Assembly: GCA_947561715.1 (NCBI GenBank)
Contig: OX387205.1
Location: 4,531,001 to 4,595,000, forward strand
Length of the DNA stretch: 64,000 nt
DNA from: Ascidia mentula
Lineage: Eukaryota > Chordata > Ascidiacea > Phlebobranchia > Ascidiidae
Reading direction: 5' to 3'
Positions within the stretch are counted from its first letter, which is position 1. Each line of letters starts with the position of its first letter. Positions 1 through 12,600 of the stretch are shown here, in pieces. The notes beneath the pieces are model-generated. The model was not told the origin of the DNA and made no database searches. It worked only from the letters and a program-made list of their open reading frames with translations. A program made the translations under genes and the position numbers.

Positions 1-439
1 TTTGTCTTCTATTTCGGTAACACAATATTGTTTCCCAACCGGTCCGCGTTAATTTTTACCCAATTTCCCAATACTTGTTTTTCCCATAATTAATTTCTTA
101 ATGCCAAGAGCATGTTTCAACCATATTACATTATTATTTTTTTTTGCATTACAGTAACGTATTATGTTTATTACGTTTTACTTAGAGTTGTTTAATAAAT
201 TTATCAGTCCGCACAGTGTGCAACAAGGTTGGGAACCACTGCTCTAACATATAAAGGAGAGAATATTATATATAATGTTACACCATCGAAAATGCGACAC
301 TTCAAAATAAATAAACAAAACTTGTCTTTATTGCAATAATATTTGGAATTGCTCTTATTTTTTCCACGTAGACTTGTTTTTCATCTAAATGCACTGGTGA
401 AAGTTACGATAACGTATAATAATTTTGTATTTACAACAG
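1..439. other. Probable upstream PFAS intron, no exon recognised
   Basis: AT-rich sequence with short homopolymers. The PFAS exon carrying the catalytic Cys is not visible here, so this is most likely intron sequence. Confidence 0.4.
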
Positions 440-1914
440 CAAGCAGCCACCCGTGTACCTCGCCCCGAATGCTTCGAATCGTTTCGAATCCCGATTTGTG
501 TCGGTGAAAATCGAATCCAGCCACTCAATTATGATGAAAGGAATGGAGGATTCGATACTTGGGGTGTGGGTTGCCCATGGTGAAGGCAAGCACACAAACA
601 GCTCATATCAAATTTTATGTTAAACCTAAAGCATTTATTTTGCTAAAGTCCCATCAGTGAGGCTCATGCAAACATAAAAAGCGACTACAATTGTTTAATT
701 CCTTACTTTGAAGTGTAATACTGATGCTACCCACACTCAGCATGTTGGCTGAAACTGTATTAATGTATTCGTGCCACTGAAATGCAATATATTATTTTTG
801 TTAGTAGGCGTTGCATATCAGGGATGTACAACTCAAATGAGGACGCGTGATAAAATATTTCACACCATTCGGTCGCATGGCCCCTGCCACTGTTTAACGT
901 AATTATTAGTATTTTGAAAACACTATTTGGACGCGTCAATAACTTGAAAGAACTTTGAACAGTTTGTATACAATGAAAAGTGTTTAAAAGCCATTATAAG
1001 AGCCATTACAAATTAAAAGCCATTATAACATAACAGAAAACATACCGTTGGGTTTTACGCCTGCCATTTTTCAACCGATGGGGTTTTAAATTTGTGTGCC
1101 CTGTTGTATATTATCTCACTGCCAGTATGGCTTTCAAACTGACTCCAATTTTATGTACATGTAAGTACCGCCAGAAGATATTATTCTTAACGTTAATTAC
1201 GTAATAATATGTCGGCCCCATACCCATTTTCACCAGAGATTAATCTCTTTGCTTGATGACGAGTATGGTATCAGGTTGTCATTGAACGCAGTATATTTCT
1301 ACCTTTCAATTCTCTGTTCCGCAATGCCAGTCAATTTTGCGGCCTTTTTAGCAGTTGTGTGCATCGGTAGCAACAAATTTTAATTAGTTTACTTCGGAGT
1401 TTTGGTTTGTATACCCGGTCAGTAATACACCAAACTATATGGCGTACTTTAAAAGTAATCCAGCGCTCTTTTCTTGGCGTTTATTCCATCATTTGTTCAG
1501 GTCGTTTTCAAATTCAAGGTGATGCTTTGTTGGACAGCTTGACTAGAAGTAAATGTGTTCCTCTACGTTACGTAGACCATGACGGTAGAGCAACCGAACG
1601 ATATCCCCTTAATCCAAACGGATCACCGCAAGGTAAAACTACTTCTTGTGTTGATTTACACATAAACGCTTCGTGTCAATTGTAGAGACACACAAGTTGT
1701 AGGGGCAATTTAGCATCCATGCCTAATTTGACTATTTTTAGGGCTTGCTGGCCTATGTTCTGCCGATGGACGTCATCTTGCTGTAATGCCACATCCGGAA
1801 AGATGCTTTAAATTGTGGCAGTTTCCATGGAAACCGGCGTCCTGGCAACACATGCCACAATCTCCGTGGCTAAGAATGTTCCAGAACGCTCTTATTTGGT
1901 GCAATAAAAACTAA
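440..1914 (+). CDS. PFAS: Phosphoribosylformylglycinamidine synthase, last three exons (3' end of gene)
   Basis: PFAS (FGAM synthase) uses ATP and glutamine to convert FGAR to FGAM in cytosolic purine synthesis. Three exons of its C-terminal glutamine amidotransferase domain are visible: about 440-585, 1501-1632 and 1742-1914 (stop TAA 1912-1914). Exon one encodes the family pattern [10 protein letters not shown] followed by G-V-W-V-A-H-G-E-G. Exon two encodes R-Y-V-D-H-D-G and Y-P-L-N-P-N-G-S-P. Exon three encodes [10 protein letters not shown] and M-P-H-P-E-R-C-F, whose His and Glu are the glutaminase triad partners of a Cys that must lie upstream of the window. The end reads [10 protein letters not shown], as in other PFAS. 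Phases join cleanly (G|GT, then G|GG). The first intron has a GC donor. The start of exon 440 is inferred from the CAG acceptor. The order of residues leaves little doubt about identity. Confidence 0.93.
586..1500 (+). other. PFAS intron with GC-AG splice sites
   Basis: The exon ending GGTGAAG at 585 is followed by GCAAGC rather than GT, and the next exon begins after TTGTTCAG at 1500. Joining there restores the conserved H-G-E-G-R-F of the glutaminase domain in frame. AAG|GCAAG is the usual form of rare GC donors. No other gene is seen in this 915-bp intron. Confidence 0.8.
1903..1908 (+). promoter_or_regulatory. Possible polyadenylation signal AATAAA of PFAS
   Basis: AATAAA lies within the last codons of PFAS, just before the TAA at 1912. 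Overlap of a poly(A) signal with the stop is possible in compact genomes, but a later AT-rich site could be used instead. Confidence 0.3.
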
Positions 1915-1982
1915 ATTAAGTTTTTGTATACTTCTTCACTGCGTCGCAATTTGCAATTGATGTTTCATAAATTGTCAATGCT

Positions 1983-2641
1983 GTGACCCTAAATTGTGTC
2001 AAGACGAATCAATGCTTTTTACCTAAAATTGTGTTGCACCCATTTGCAATATTTCCCTGTTTTGTAGTTAACAATACAAAACACGTCTACTGTCGATTTG
2101 ATTTCTGTTTCAACGCAGCAAACTACAGCTGTCATTGTGTTAATCGTTTCGACTTCGATTCGCAACAAATAAGCTGCGTTCAAAACTTACATGGTTGTTG
2201 GTGGGCAAAATCGGGAATACAAAAGGTATTCCAAGTAATGGAAAGGAGTCCGAAATCGCCTAAAACAAACATCAGTTACGTTTTGCGAACCGAAGAGAAA
2301 ACCAGCCAGCGGAACGACATTCATCCCACAGGAACGTCGTTGAAAGTCGGTCCTATGTAAAGTACAAGTGTTTGCAAAGCTTTACGTTAGATCTCGTGGA
2401 ATATCCAGCCCTCATCTTTCGACAGGCAAAAATAATATTACTTTCATGCTCTGTCTTTTGGTTTGCTTTATGGAGTCGGTCATTTATAATATTCGACTTA
2501 ACTGATTTTTGGTATAGTTGGTTGCGTTTAGCTGCAGCGGAAGGGATACACCGACCCTGTGATGTTTATATTAATATAGAACCTAATTACTGCGTGTTTT
2601 CGAATGATTATTTCAATTTGAAGAAACAAGAATGGCCATAA
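1983..2641 (+). other. Unassigned open frames downstream of PFAS
   Basis: Two overlapping open frames (1983-2360, 125 codons; 2372-2641, 89 codons) follow PFAS. The second contains a hydrophobic stretch rich in Leu, Phe and Trp at about residues 22-48, which could be a membrane segment. Neither matches a family I know, and neither has a convincing splice context. They may be chance frames in AT-rich DNA. Confidence 0.15.
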
Positions 2642-3226
2642 TTTGCATTTTGGACTGATGTCGTGTTTTTTGTATGACATCTTTTCCAAAAGTATTGCTT
2701 AACGGTTGGATCATTGTTTAAGCGTCGGCTCTGTTGGTGTGCCTTTTTCCCGTTGTTAACCCTGATACTCAAATAACTCCCAAGTCACTGTAACACTTTG
2801 GGCGTCTGAGGACTATTTCAGTTATTTATGTCTTTAGTCAACCCAAGCACAATGTTGGTTAGTTGAATTTCAAGAAACGAGATGTTAGTAAGTTTAGGCG
2901 AAGTCTACCAACACGCCATGATGGCAAAGGCGCACCGATTTAATATTTTTCCTATTTTTAAACCTCGAAGTGTTGCAGTTACCTTTTAAGCTATGTTTTT
3001 TTGGCAGTAGGCCTTCTTCTTTCGTCAGCAATAGTACCAATAATGGTTTAGTGAGCTGACCTAATAGGTGTCATCAGTGCAGTTTTGGTGACGGCTGCGA
3101 TCTTTAGCAAGCTAAATAGCCGTGCAAGACTTTTACTTTGTGGTGATTGTATTACTTTTGATTTGAGTTTCTGTGGAACCAAATACTACAAAAAATTGCA
3201 AATTAAATATGAAAAAGTCGAAATTT
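2642..3226. other. Intergenic stretch without recognised features
   Basis: No gene, RNA or clear repeat was recognised between the open frames after PFAS and the first dispersed-repeat copy. Confidence 0.4.
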
Positions 3227-4610
3227 CAAAACGTTTTGTAGTGGGTAGAGTTTTTAGCTTAAAATACTTTTCATCAAAACATGCATCGCAAAAAAACGTT
3301 CGGTCCGCGCTGAATGTCCAAAGAGCGTTACGAAATTCTAATGAAATAGAACGCCACGCACCTGGAAAAGTTAAAATCTACTTCGGCGTCCTCGCGCAAC
3401 TCAGAAATTCAGAAAAATGTTTTTATTGGCATTATTTTTACTTTTCAAGTGGTGGTAAATTTAATTTCGATTTAAACAAATCGGTGCCTGTTGCAATTGG
3501 AAAATCCAATGTTTTTCGTTAACATTCCAAAAGACCTGCTGTCGAAATAACTAAGCAGCCAAACAGTAGAGATATACTTCAAATCAAAACACACACCACA
3601 GGATTGACGTTATTCCAATCCATCGTGTGTGTGTTTTTCTTTTTCCTGAAACGTGGAAGTTAGGTATTATCTTTGGGCACAAAAGACGCAACACTTATTG
3701 AACTGAGGCAAAAGGTAAAACCTGCATTTAATGTTTGGCTGGTCTAGTTGGTTATAGTTTTCGTATCCCTTTTTATAAAACTAGTTGAATATTCGCCCAG
3801 CAGTGGCTTTGGGCAGGCATTCTGGAAATACTTTGTTTATTTTTCTACTCGTATATGTGTACTGGAACCCAGCAACTGCGCGCTTTAGATTTAAATTTAT
3901 TTTGGAACTAGCCTGGTTTTCAACGACTGCCATAAAACCATATAAACTTAGTTTTACGGTAATTTTATTAGGTGCATAGGAGTGTATAATTGTGTATTGG
4001 AAAGCCAAATCTACATAATTGGACTTATAGTCCATGCTCGCAAGTAGAATCATAACTTTGGCATCCACATTAAGAGCCATTTTATTGTATCTTAAATTTT
4101 AGAATTTGATGTTCAAGGATACTTTTCAATTAGAAATATATCAGTAGTCGACCCGTTTAAATCTTTGGTTTCGAATGTAGCGTTCACCGTTATAAGTTAC
4201 TCGCAAATGTTTTCCATAGGCAATAACTGTCTTGTATGTCTATGATAATATCACACAATCTATTATCCAAATTTCAAAACGTTTTGTAGTGGGTAAAGTC
4301 ATAATTAGCTTAAAATACTTTTCATCAAAACATGCATCGCAAAAAAACGCAAATCGGTGCTTGTTTGCAATTGAAAAATCCAGTGTTCTTCCCCTGACAT
4401 TCCAAAAGACCTGCTTCCGAAATCACGAAGCAGTGAAACAGTATAGATATTTTTGCTTCCAATCAAACACACACCATATGCGATTGACGTTATTGCAATC
4501 GCGTGGGTATTATTCCATTTCCTGTGAACGGGAACACCACGCAAAACGTGGCAGGCCACGGTTAGGTATTGTCTTTAAGCACAAAAGACGCAATGCTTAT
4601 TGAACTAAAG
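3227..4610. repeat. Two copies of a dispersed non-coding repeat (R1)
   Basis: A block that begins near TTTTGTAGTGGGTAGAG and contains CATGCATCGCAAAAAAACG occurs at about 3235-3700 and, shortened, at about 4275-4600. Further copies lie at about 6463-6940, 8350-8835 and 18170-18440. The first copy continues into a second module at 3720-4080 that is also found at 5030, 6944, 8838 and 21275. Open frames inside (for example 3085-3522) change between copies and are not conserved, so I read this as a non-coding repeat duplicated along with the fucosyltransferase locus. Confidence 0.7.
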
Positions 4611-4729
4611 TAACATAGTATGTAAGGATTGTGGTAATCTGTTTTTAATACATTATGAAATTATATTGTTGGTCCGTTTTTGTTTGAACTGGGCTGTTGT
4701 TGGTGTACGTTATATAATTTAGTTTCAAG

Positions 4730-4909
4730 CAGTGGTGGGCTTCAGCCGGTTCGCACCGGTTCTGTAGAACCGTCTCACAAAATGTTATGAGATCAGCGAA
4801 CCCGTTAGCATTACTGGTTACTGTCAATGGATTTTTGCAACAGAACCGGCTGAAAAATATGACTTTTGTGATAGAACCAGCTGACAAAAAATTTTGAATC
4901 CCACCACTG
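4730..4909. mobile_element. Non-autonomous hAT-type MITE (180 bp)
   Basis: The element starts CAGTGGTGGG and ends CCCACCACTG, a perfect 10-bp terminal inverted repeat, with further inverted similarity inward (CCGGTTC, AACCGG). It is flanked by GTTTCAAG (4722-4729) and GTTCCAAG (4910-4917), an 8-bp target duplication with one mismatch. CAGTGGTG-type ends and 8-bp duplications are typical of hAT elements. No transposase is encoded. Confidence 0.85.
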
Positions 4910-5869
4910 GTTCCAAGTATAGGTTCAAATTTTATGATATTTTTTAAAACATAATAAATTAGATTGTATAGCTTGTACGATGTGATATCAAATTGGTGGC
5001 GCTGAACAGGAAAACATTTATCTGCATTTAATGTTCGACTGGTCTAGTTTATATCAGTGTTCATAGGTTTTTGGCAAACTAGTTAAATATTCGCCCAGCT
5101 GCGGCTTTGGGCAGGCATTCTGGAAATACTTTTTTCTACTCGTATTTGTGTACTGGAACGCAGCAACTGCCCGCTTTAGATTTAAATTTAATTTGGAATG
5201 TAGCCTGTGGTTGTCAACGACTGCAATGAATTCCTAAAAACCTAGTTTAAGGTTATTTTAATAGGTACAAAGGAGCGTATAATTCTGTATTGGCAAGCCA
5301 TATCAATAATTGGACTTATAGCCAATGCTCACCAATATCAATACATTTTGTTTTTGTATTCAAAGCCATTTTATTGGATCTTAAATTTTTTAGATTAAGG
5401 TGATCAAGAATATATTTTAAATAGATATATGTCAGTTTTTGAAACCTTTGTTTTGAATCTAGAGTCACGCCTTGCAAGACACAAAAGCTTAAAACTTACC
5501 AGTTCCGCAAAATTGTGTTTGATCTCCAATCATCCGTTACACGCCACTAGGGCGTAGTTCAATTCGCCAGCCTTGTGGAACTTAAAATAAGACGTTTTGT
5601 TGAGTTGGTTGAACTTCGGGAAGCAAGTTAATGTAAAGCTTTTCAGCCTGTATTATGAAGCAACAAGCCTTTAATTCACGTCAGCAGATTTGTACTCAGA
5701 AAAAATCGATTTCGTTTGTATAGTTTAAGAAAATACAACAAAAAAGCAGTAATTTGACGTCACAGAGAGAAAAAGACATTTCGCAACCGAGGGCTAGATT
5801 CTTCTGGAGTTAAAAAGCAAGTCTGTAAAGCTTTTACTTTTATTTGAAGAAACATCGTTTGAATTAGTG

Positions 5870-6236
5870 ATGAGGAGACCATTGCACTTAATCTTAATAT
5901 CACTTTGTTTAGCAACCGTTTTCTTGCTCGGATATATTTTTCAAAAAACAGCCAAATTGCACCATTTGAAAGGTAGACCAACTGTGTGTGTTTTTATGTT
6001 TGAGCTAAGAACATCACTGTTGCTAATTTATTGTTTGAATCGACTGTACAGTTCCATTTAAAAAAATCATGTAACCCATTTTCTTACTTTAACCATTTGA
6101 AGAGACATCGACTCATCGCATGTTTCGATAAAAGTAGGGTCACAAAAAAATGTACATTTTTTTCTTTAAATTACAGATTCTGCTTTGGACACAAGGACAG
6201 CCAAAACAATCGCACCGCAACCAATTGAACGCCAAG
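5870..6236 (+). CDS. Orphan fucosyltransferase exon 1-2 cassette, copy 1
   Basis: Exon 1 (5870-5972, 103 bp) encodes an N-terminal signal anchor: Met-Arg-Arg-Pro, then about 18 hydrophobic residues, then a basic stem. It ends in AAAG|GTAGAC, phase 1. Exon 2 (6177-6236, 60 bp) follows TTACAG, encodes a short stem rich in Ala, Thr and Pro, and ends CAAG|GTTCGG, phase 1. Lengths and phases equal those used by FUT-A and FUT-B. No catalytic exons follow before the next cassette, so this is either an alternative 5' end that splices to the FUT-A exon at 11109 or a non-functional duplicate. The open frame and all four splice sites are intact. Confidence 0.6.
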
Positions 6237-7700
6237 GTTCGGAAATAAGTATTCTGTAAAACTAATTATACATAGACCAAGAAGCATATACACTTATTCC
6301 AGGCAAGGCAGCATCCGCCGATAGTAAATGACAATAGTTTGGCACCTACCGAGCCGGTTACTGAAACTCCGCAAATTACCATCCGGATATACTACTGTCA
6401 TGAATGGGCATGCTGATGATGGCTCATAAAATCACGATAGGCTTCTTATTACGCATTACGTTTTGTAATAGGTAGAGTTTTTAGCTTAAAATACTTTTCA
6501 TCAAAACATGCATCGCAAAAAAACGTTCGGTCCGCGCTGAATGTCCAAAGAGCGTTACGAAATTCTAATGAAATAGAACGCCACGCAACTGAAAAAGTTA
6601 AAATCTACTTCGGCGTCCTCGCGCAAATTAGAAATTCAAAAAAATGTTTTTATTTTTACTTTTTAAGTGGTGGTAAATTTAATTTCGATTTAAACAAATC
6701 GGTGCCTGTTGCAATTGGAAAATCCAATGTTTTTCGTTGACATTCCAAAAGACCTGCTGTCGAAATAACGAAGCAGCCAAACAGTAGAGATATACTTCAA
6801 ATCAAAACACACACCATAGGATTGGTGTTATTTCAATCTATCGCGTGGGTGTTTTTCTTTTTCCTGAAACGTGGAAGTTAGGTATTATCTTTGAGCACAA
6901 AAGACGCAACACTTATTGAACTGAGGCAAAAGGTAAAACCTGCATTTAATGTTTGGCTGGTCTAGTTTATAAGAGTTTTTATATCCCTTTTTATAAAACT
7001 AGTTGAATATTCGCCCAGCAGTGGCTTTGGGCACGCATTCTGGAAATACTTTTTTCTACTCGTATTTGTGTACTGGAACCCAGCAACTGTAGCCTGGTTG
7101 TCAACGACTGCAATGAATTCATAAAAACCTAGTATAAGGTTATTTTATTAGGTATACAGGAGCGTATAATTCTGTATTGAAAAGTCATATCAATAATTGG
7201 ACTTATAGCCAATGCTCACCAATACCAATACCTTTGGCTTCTATATTCAAAGCCATTTTATTGGATCTTAAATTTTTTAGATTTAGGTGATCAAGAATAT
7301 GTTTTAAATAGATATATGTCAGTTTTAAAAACCTTTGTTTTGAATCTAGAGTTACAGACCTTGCAAAACACAAAAGCTCAAAACTTACCAGTTCTGTATA
7401 ATTGTATTTGATGTCCAATCATCCGTTACACGACACTAGGGCGTAGTTCAATTCGCCAGCCTTGTGGAACGAAAATAAGACGTTTTGTTGAGTAGGTTGA
7501 ACTTCAGGAAGCAAGTCAATGTAAAGCTTCTCAGCCTGTTTTTTGTGAAACAACAAGCATTTAATTCACGTCAGCACATTTGTACTCAGAAAAAATCGAT
7601 TTCGTTTGTATAGTTTAAGAAAATACAACAAAAAAGCAGTAACTTGCCGTCACAGAGAGAAAAAGACAACGCCCAACCGAGGGCTAGATTCTTGTGGAGT

Positions 7701-7708
7701 TATAAAAG
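7701..7708 (+). promoter_or_regulatory. Possible TATA box of cassette 2
   Basis: TATAAAAG lies 53 bp before the ATG at 7761. The aligned site of the other cassettes reads GTTAAAAA, so this TATA-like match is specific to copy 2. The transcription start is not known. Confidence 0.25.
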
Positions 7709-7760
7709 CAAGTCTGTAAAGCTTTTACTTTTATTTGAAGAAAAATCGTTTGAATTAGTG

Positions 7761-8128
7761 ATGAGGAGACTATTGCACTTAGTCTTAATCACACTTTGTT
7801 TAGCAACCGTTTTCTTTCTTGGATATATTTTTCAAAAAACAGCCAAATTGCACCATTTGAAAGGTAGACCAACTGTGTGTGTTTTTATGTTTGAGCTAAG
7901 AACATCACTGTTGCTAGTTCGTTGTTTGAATCGACTGTACAGTTCCATTTAAAAAAAATCATGTAACCCATTTTCTTACTTTAACCATTTGAAGAAACAT
8001 CGACTCATCGCATGTTTCGATAAAAGTAGGGTCACAAAAAAATGTACATTTTTTTCTTTAAATTACAGATTCTGCTTTGGACACAAGGACAGCCAAAACA
8101 ATCGCACCGCAACCAATTGAACGCCAAG
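7761..8128 (+). CDS. Orphan fucosyltransferase exon 1-2 cassette, copy 2
   Basis: Exon 1 (7761-7863) and exon 2 (8069-8128) have the same lengths, phases and splice sites as copy 1. The protein differs at a few positions (for example Leu for Pro after the initial Met-Arg-Arg). It encodes a type II signal anchor followed by a stem peptide. No exons 3-8 occur before the next cassette at 9661. It could splice onto the exon at 11109 as an alternative first exon, or be a duplicate without function. Confidence 0.6.
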
Positions 8129-9660
8129 GTTCGGAAATAAGTATTCTGTAAAACTAATTATACATACACCAAGAAGCATATACACTTATTCCAGGCAAGG
8201 CAGCATCCGCCGATAGTAAATGACAATAGTTTGGCACCTACCGAGCCGGTTACTGAAACTCCGCAAATTACCATCCGGATATACTACTGTCATGAATGGG
8301 CATGCTGATGATGGCTCATAAAATCACGATAGGCTTCTTATTACGCATTACGTTTTGTAATAGGTAGAGTTTTTAGCTTAAAATACTTTTCATCAAAACA
8401 TGCATCGCAAAAAAACGTTCGGTCCGCGCTGAATGTCCAAAGAGCGTTACGAAATTCTAATGAAATAGAACGCCACGCAACTGAAAAAGTTAAAATCTAC
8501 TTCGGCGTCCTCGCGCAACTCAGAAATTCAGAAAAATGTTTTTATTGGCATTATTTTTACTTTTCAAGTGGTGGTAAATTTTATTTCGATTTAAACAAAT
8601 CGGTGCCTGTTGCAATTGGAAAATCAAATGTTTTTCGTTAACATTCCAAAAGACCTGCTGTCAAAATAACGAAGCAGCCAAACAGTAGAGATATACTTCA
8701 AATCAAAACACACACCATAGGATTGGCGTTATTTCAATCTATCGTGTGGGTGTTTTTCGTTTTCCTGAAACGTGGAAGTTAGGTATGATCTTTGAGCACA
8801 AAAGACGCAACACTTATTGAACTGAGGCAAACGGTAAAACCTGCATTTAATGTTTGGCTGGTCTAGTTTATAAGAGTTTTTATATCCCTTTTTATAAAAC
8901 TAGTTGAATATTCGCCCAGCAGTGGCTTTGGGCACGCATTCTGGAAATACTTTTTTCTACTCGTATTTGTGTACTGGAACCCAGCAACTGTAGCCTGGTT
9001 GTCAACAACTGCAATGAATTCATAAAAACCTAGTTTTACGGTTATTTTATTAGGTATACAGGAGCGTCTAATTCTGTATTGAAAAGTCATATCAATAATT
9101 GGACTTATAGCCAATGCTCACCAATACCAATACCTTTGGCTTCTATATTCAAAGCCATTTTATTGGATCTTAAATTTTTTAGATTAAGGTGATCAAGAAT
9201 ATGTTTTAAATAGATATATGTCAGTTTTAAAAACCTTTGTTTTGAATCTAGAGTTACAGACCTTGCAAAACACAAAAGCTCAAAACTTACCAGTTCTGTA
9301 TAATTGTATTTGATGTCCAATCATCCGTTACACGACACTAGGGCGTAGTTCAATTCGCCAGCCTTGTGGAACGTAAAATAAGACGTTTTGTTGAGTAGGT
9401 TGAACTTCAGGAAGCAAGTCAATGTAAAGCTTCTCAGCCTGTTTTGTGAAACAACAGGCCTTTAATTCACGTCAGCAGATTTGTACTCAGAAAAAATCGA
9501 TTTCGTTTGTATAGTTTAAGAAAACACAACAAAAAAGCAGTAATTTGACGTCACAGAGAGAAAAAGACAACGCCCAACCGAGGGCTAGATTCTTCTGGAG
9601 TTAAAAATCAAGTCTGTAAAGCTTTTACTTTTATTTGAAGAAAAATCGTTTGAATTAGTG

Positions 9661-12600
9661 ATGAGGAGACCATTGCACTTAGTCTTAATCACACTTTGTT
9701 TAGCAACCGTTTTCTTTCTTGGATATATTTTTCAAAAAACAGCCAAATTGCACCATTTGAAAGGTAGACTAACTGCGTGTGTTATTATGTTTGACCTAAG
9801 AACATCACTGTTGCTAATTCGTTGTTTGAATCGACTGTACAGTTCCATTTAAAAAAATCATCTTACCCATTTTCTTACCTTAACCATTTGAAAAAACATC
9901 GACTGATCGCATGTTTTGATTAAAGTAAGGTCACAAAAAATGTACAATTTTTTCTTTAAATTACAGATTCTGCTTCGGACACAAGGACAGCCAAAACAAT
10001 CGCACCGCAACCAATTGAACGCCAAGGTTGGAAAATAAGTAATATGCAAAAATAGTTGTACACTCTTTCAGTACATAGACCAAGAAGCATATACACTTAT
10101 GCCAGGCAAGGCAGCATCCGCCCATTGTATGCTATTATCATGGATTATGTTATTTATGCTATTATCATGGATTATGTTATTTATGCTATTATCATGGATG
10201 GGCATGCTGATGATGGCTCATTCAGAAAATCACGATGGGCTTCTTATTACGGGCTAATGTATAATTTCATAAGGCAAGTAAGCATCCCACACACTTTTAA
10301 AGTCCATACTTGATGACCTCAGCTGCAATATCAACAAAAGTATTGTGGTCACGGGGTATGTTGTGGTCAAGGTACACTGTTAACTTGTCCGGCGCAACCT
10401 TCACATAACGTAGTGATCTTAACCTTCATCAGACAGAACAGCTAAATTGCTTGATTGGCCGGATCGCTTCACTGCGCATCGTTGAGTTTACACAGGCTTC
10501 GTAGCCCAGGCATTGCAACCTGCGTATTATGGGCGATCCTGCAAATCATTCGGTTGCATGAAACATTGCTGCGTTATTTAATTATCATGGCAGAGATCGT
10601 ATATTTGAAGGTTGCCTGTCAAAGTGATTCGAATGCGCACCAGTGTACTTCGGACACGATATACGCCGTGAAGTCACTGAGCTCCTGTAGCTCAGTTGGT
10701 ATAGCGTTGGACCTGATCCAGCAAGGCTAAAATGCTTCAGAGCCTGTGAAGCTAATGATCCATGACAACTTGTGTATAAAATAACATGCTCCGGGTTAGG
10801 TTTAAATCACAGTACTGGGCACACAGGCAACTGCTCTACCGACTTAGCTACGGGAACTTAAAAGGTTAAGTTGGCATACTGTGATCAAGCGAATAAAACT
10901 CCATCCCACTAGCAAGTTAATATAGGATATCTCCATCGCATGCAAGGGCAGAATTACACTACTGCTAATTTGTTTACTTGGCAATATGCTATCGTGTAAC
11001 CACTTATGGCTAAAAAATATCCTTTTCTTCAACCACAAAGAAGGACTGACCTGTAATACTTTATTTCCGTGAGAGTTTGATCATTAAATTGCAACCGTTT
11101 GCTTACAGCTCCTCACCGCCAGCCCGTTATTCTCTTGTGGGTTCCACCTTACGCTGAAATCAAATGGACGTTGCCAGAAACCGCCATATGCGGTGGTGGG
11201 TGTGTAATTACCAAAGATAGGAGTTTGTACAATCAGAGCGATGCCGTTGTATTCTTTATGAAAGCAACCGACACCGCGTCATTGCCAGACCCTGCTACAC
11301 ACTCGAGGTATGATCAACATACATGTAGGCAAAATGGGTCATTTATGACAGAACCACACGATTTTATCATACAGGGATGGGAAGGTGTACGTATGGTGGT
11401 GTGAGGAGAATCCTTGGACCGTGCGCAACTATTACCACAAATCTCTGACGGAATTTAACGGTTACTTTAACTGGACGATGCATTACAAAAGTGATTCTGA
11501 CGTACTTGCTACCCTTATACCACATACGGCTCGTGACTGGCTGCTCCGTCGGATGGGAAGGTAATCTTGCAATAAAATTTGTGCACTCACGACTTCGAGC
11601 AAATAATCTTTGAGCGCAATGGTTCACTATCTGGCTGAAAGGCTGAAACAAATGTTTTTTAGTTTTTTTAACCACTTCAATCACGCACGGGTGCTGCAAT
11701 GTACAACTGGCAGCTTATGATTTCCCAGGCCGTTTAGTAGTCATAAGATTATAGTCAATCATTTTTATGCCCATTTGTTTTTAATAATCAGAGGTGACGA
11801 AGTCTTTCACAAAACCGTTGCTCCAGGGTTTAAAGACGAGGAATTCGAAACGGCATTTTCCCTTTTGCGTGAGGTGAATTCGTCTAACTGACCATGCCAT
11901 AAACTTAACCCATGGCTATAAAGTTTATACCCTTCTCGTTTGATAAAACAGGAAAAGAAAAATACAGCAGTAATCGTCGTCAGTGACTGTGATATAACAA
12001 AGGGGGCTCGGGAAAGAATGGCTTTCGCCAAGCAAATGGAATCGATGAACAGCTTGGAAATATTTGGTTCATGCAATGGAAAAAAGCTTCCAACGAGCAA
12101 CACTGCATTCCATAAAGTACTTCGAAAATACAAGTAAGTTTTTAGAGGTGGTTTAAATTGTCCTCTTTTTTGGGGGGGCGGGGGGGGAGGATAAAATAGT
12201 TTTTTCCTAATGTATCTTTTATATAGTTGTTTTTGTGCCAATCTCTATATGCATCTCAGATTCTACATGGCTTTCGAAAACGTCAAAGGTTGCAACGATT
12301 ACGTCACAGAGAAATTTTGGATCAACTCTTTGTACGTTGGATGCGTGCCGGTAGTTTGGGGCCCGAAAAAGGCGGACGTGGCCCGTCTGGCTCCACCAAA
12401 CTCCTTCATACACGCAGCGGATTTCGATTACGATGCAAAACGACTGGTGGAATATTTAAAAGAAGTGGACAGGAATGAAACTAAATACAAAAGTTTCTTC
12501 GAGTAAGTTTTTGTGCAACTCCTTTGACTTTTGTTTTCTAACATTTGTTTTGTATTATTAGATGGTGGAAAGAACCGGGATTTTATCCAGTACTGAACAT

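Larger units (their letters stand above)
5030..10026 (+). repeat. Tandem duplication of an about 1.9-kb unit carrying fucosyltransferase exons 1-2
   Basis: The module starting near GCATTTAATGTT recurs at about 5030, 6944 and 8838, so two full units (about 1.91 and 1.89 kb) are followed by a third whose downstream part runs into FUT-A. Each unit holds upstream sequence, a signal-anchor exon, intron 1, exon 2 and an R1 repeat copy. Related copies of the exon part lie at 17.5 and 21.2-22.5 kb. The units are nearly identical, indicating recent unequal exchange. Confidence 0.85.

Noticed and set aside
3085-3522. 145-codon open frame
   Set aside because: It lies in a dispersed repeat, and aligned copies at 6.5, 8.4 and 18.2 kb do not keep the frame.
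10679-10715. A functional tRNA gene in FUT-A intron 2
   Set aside because: Only the 5' half is present; the T-arm and acceptor 3' strand are missing.
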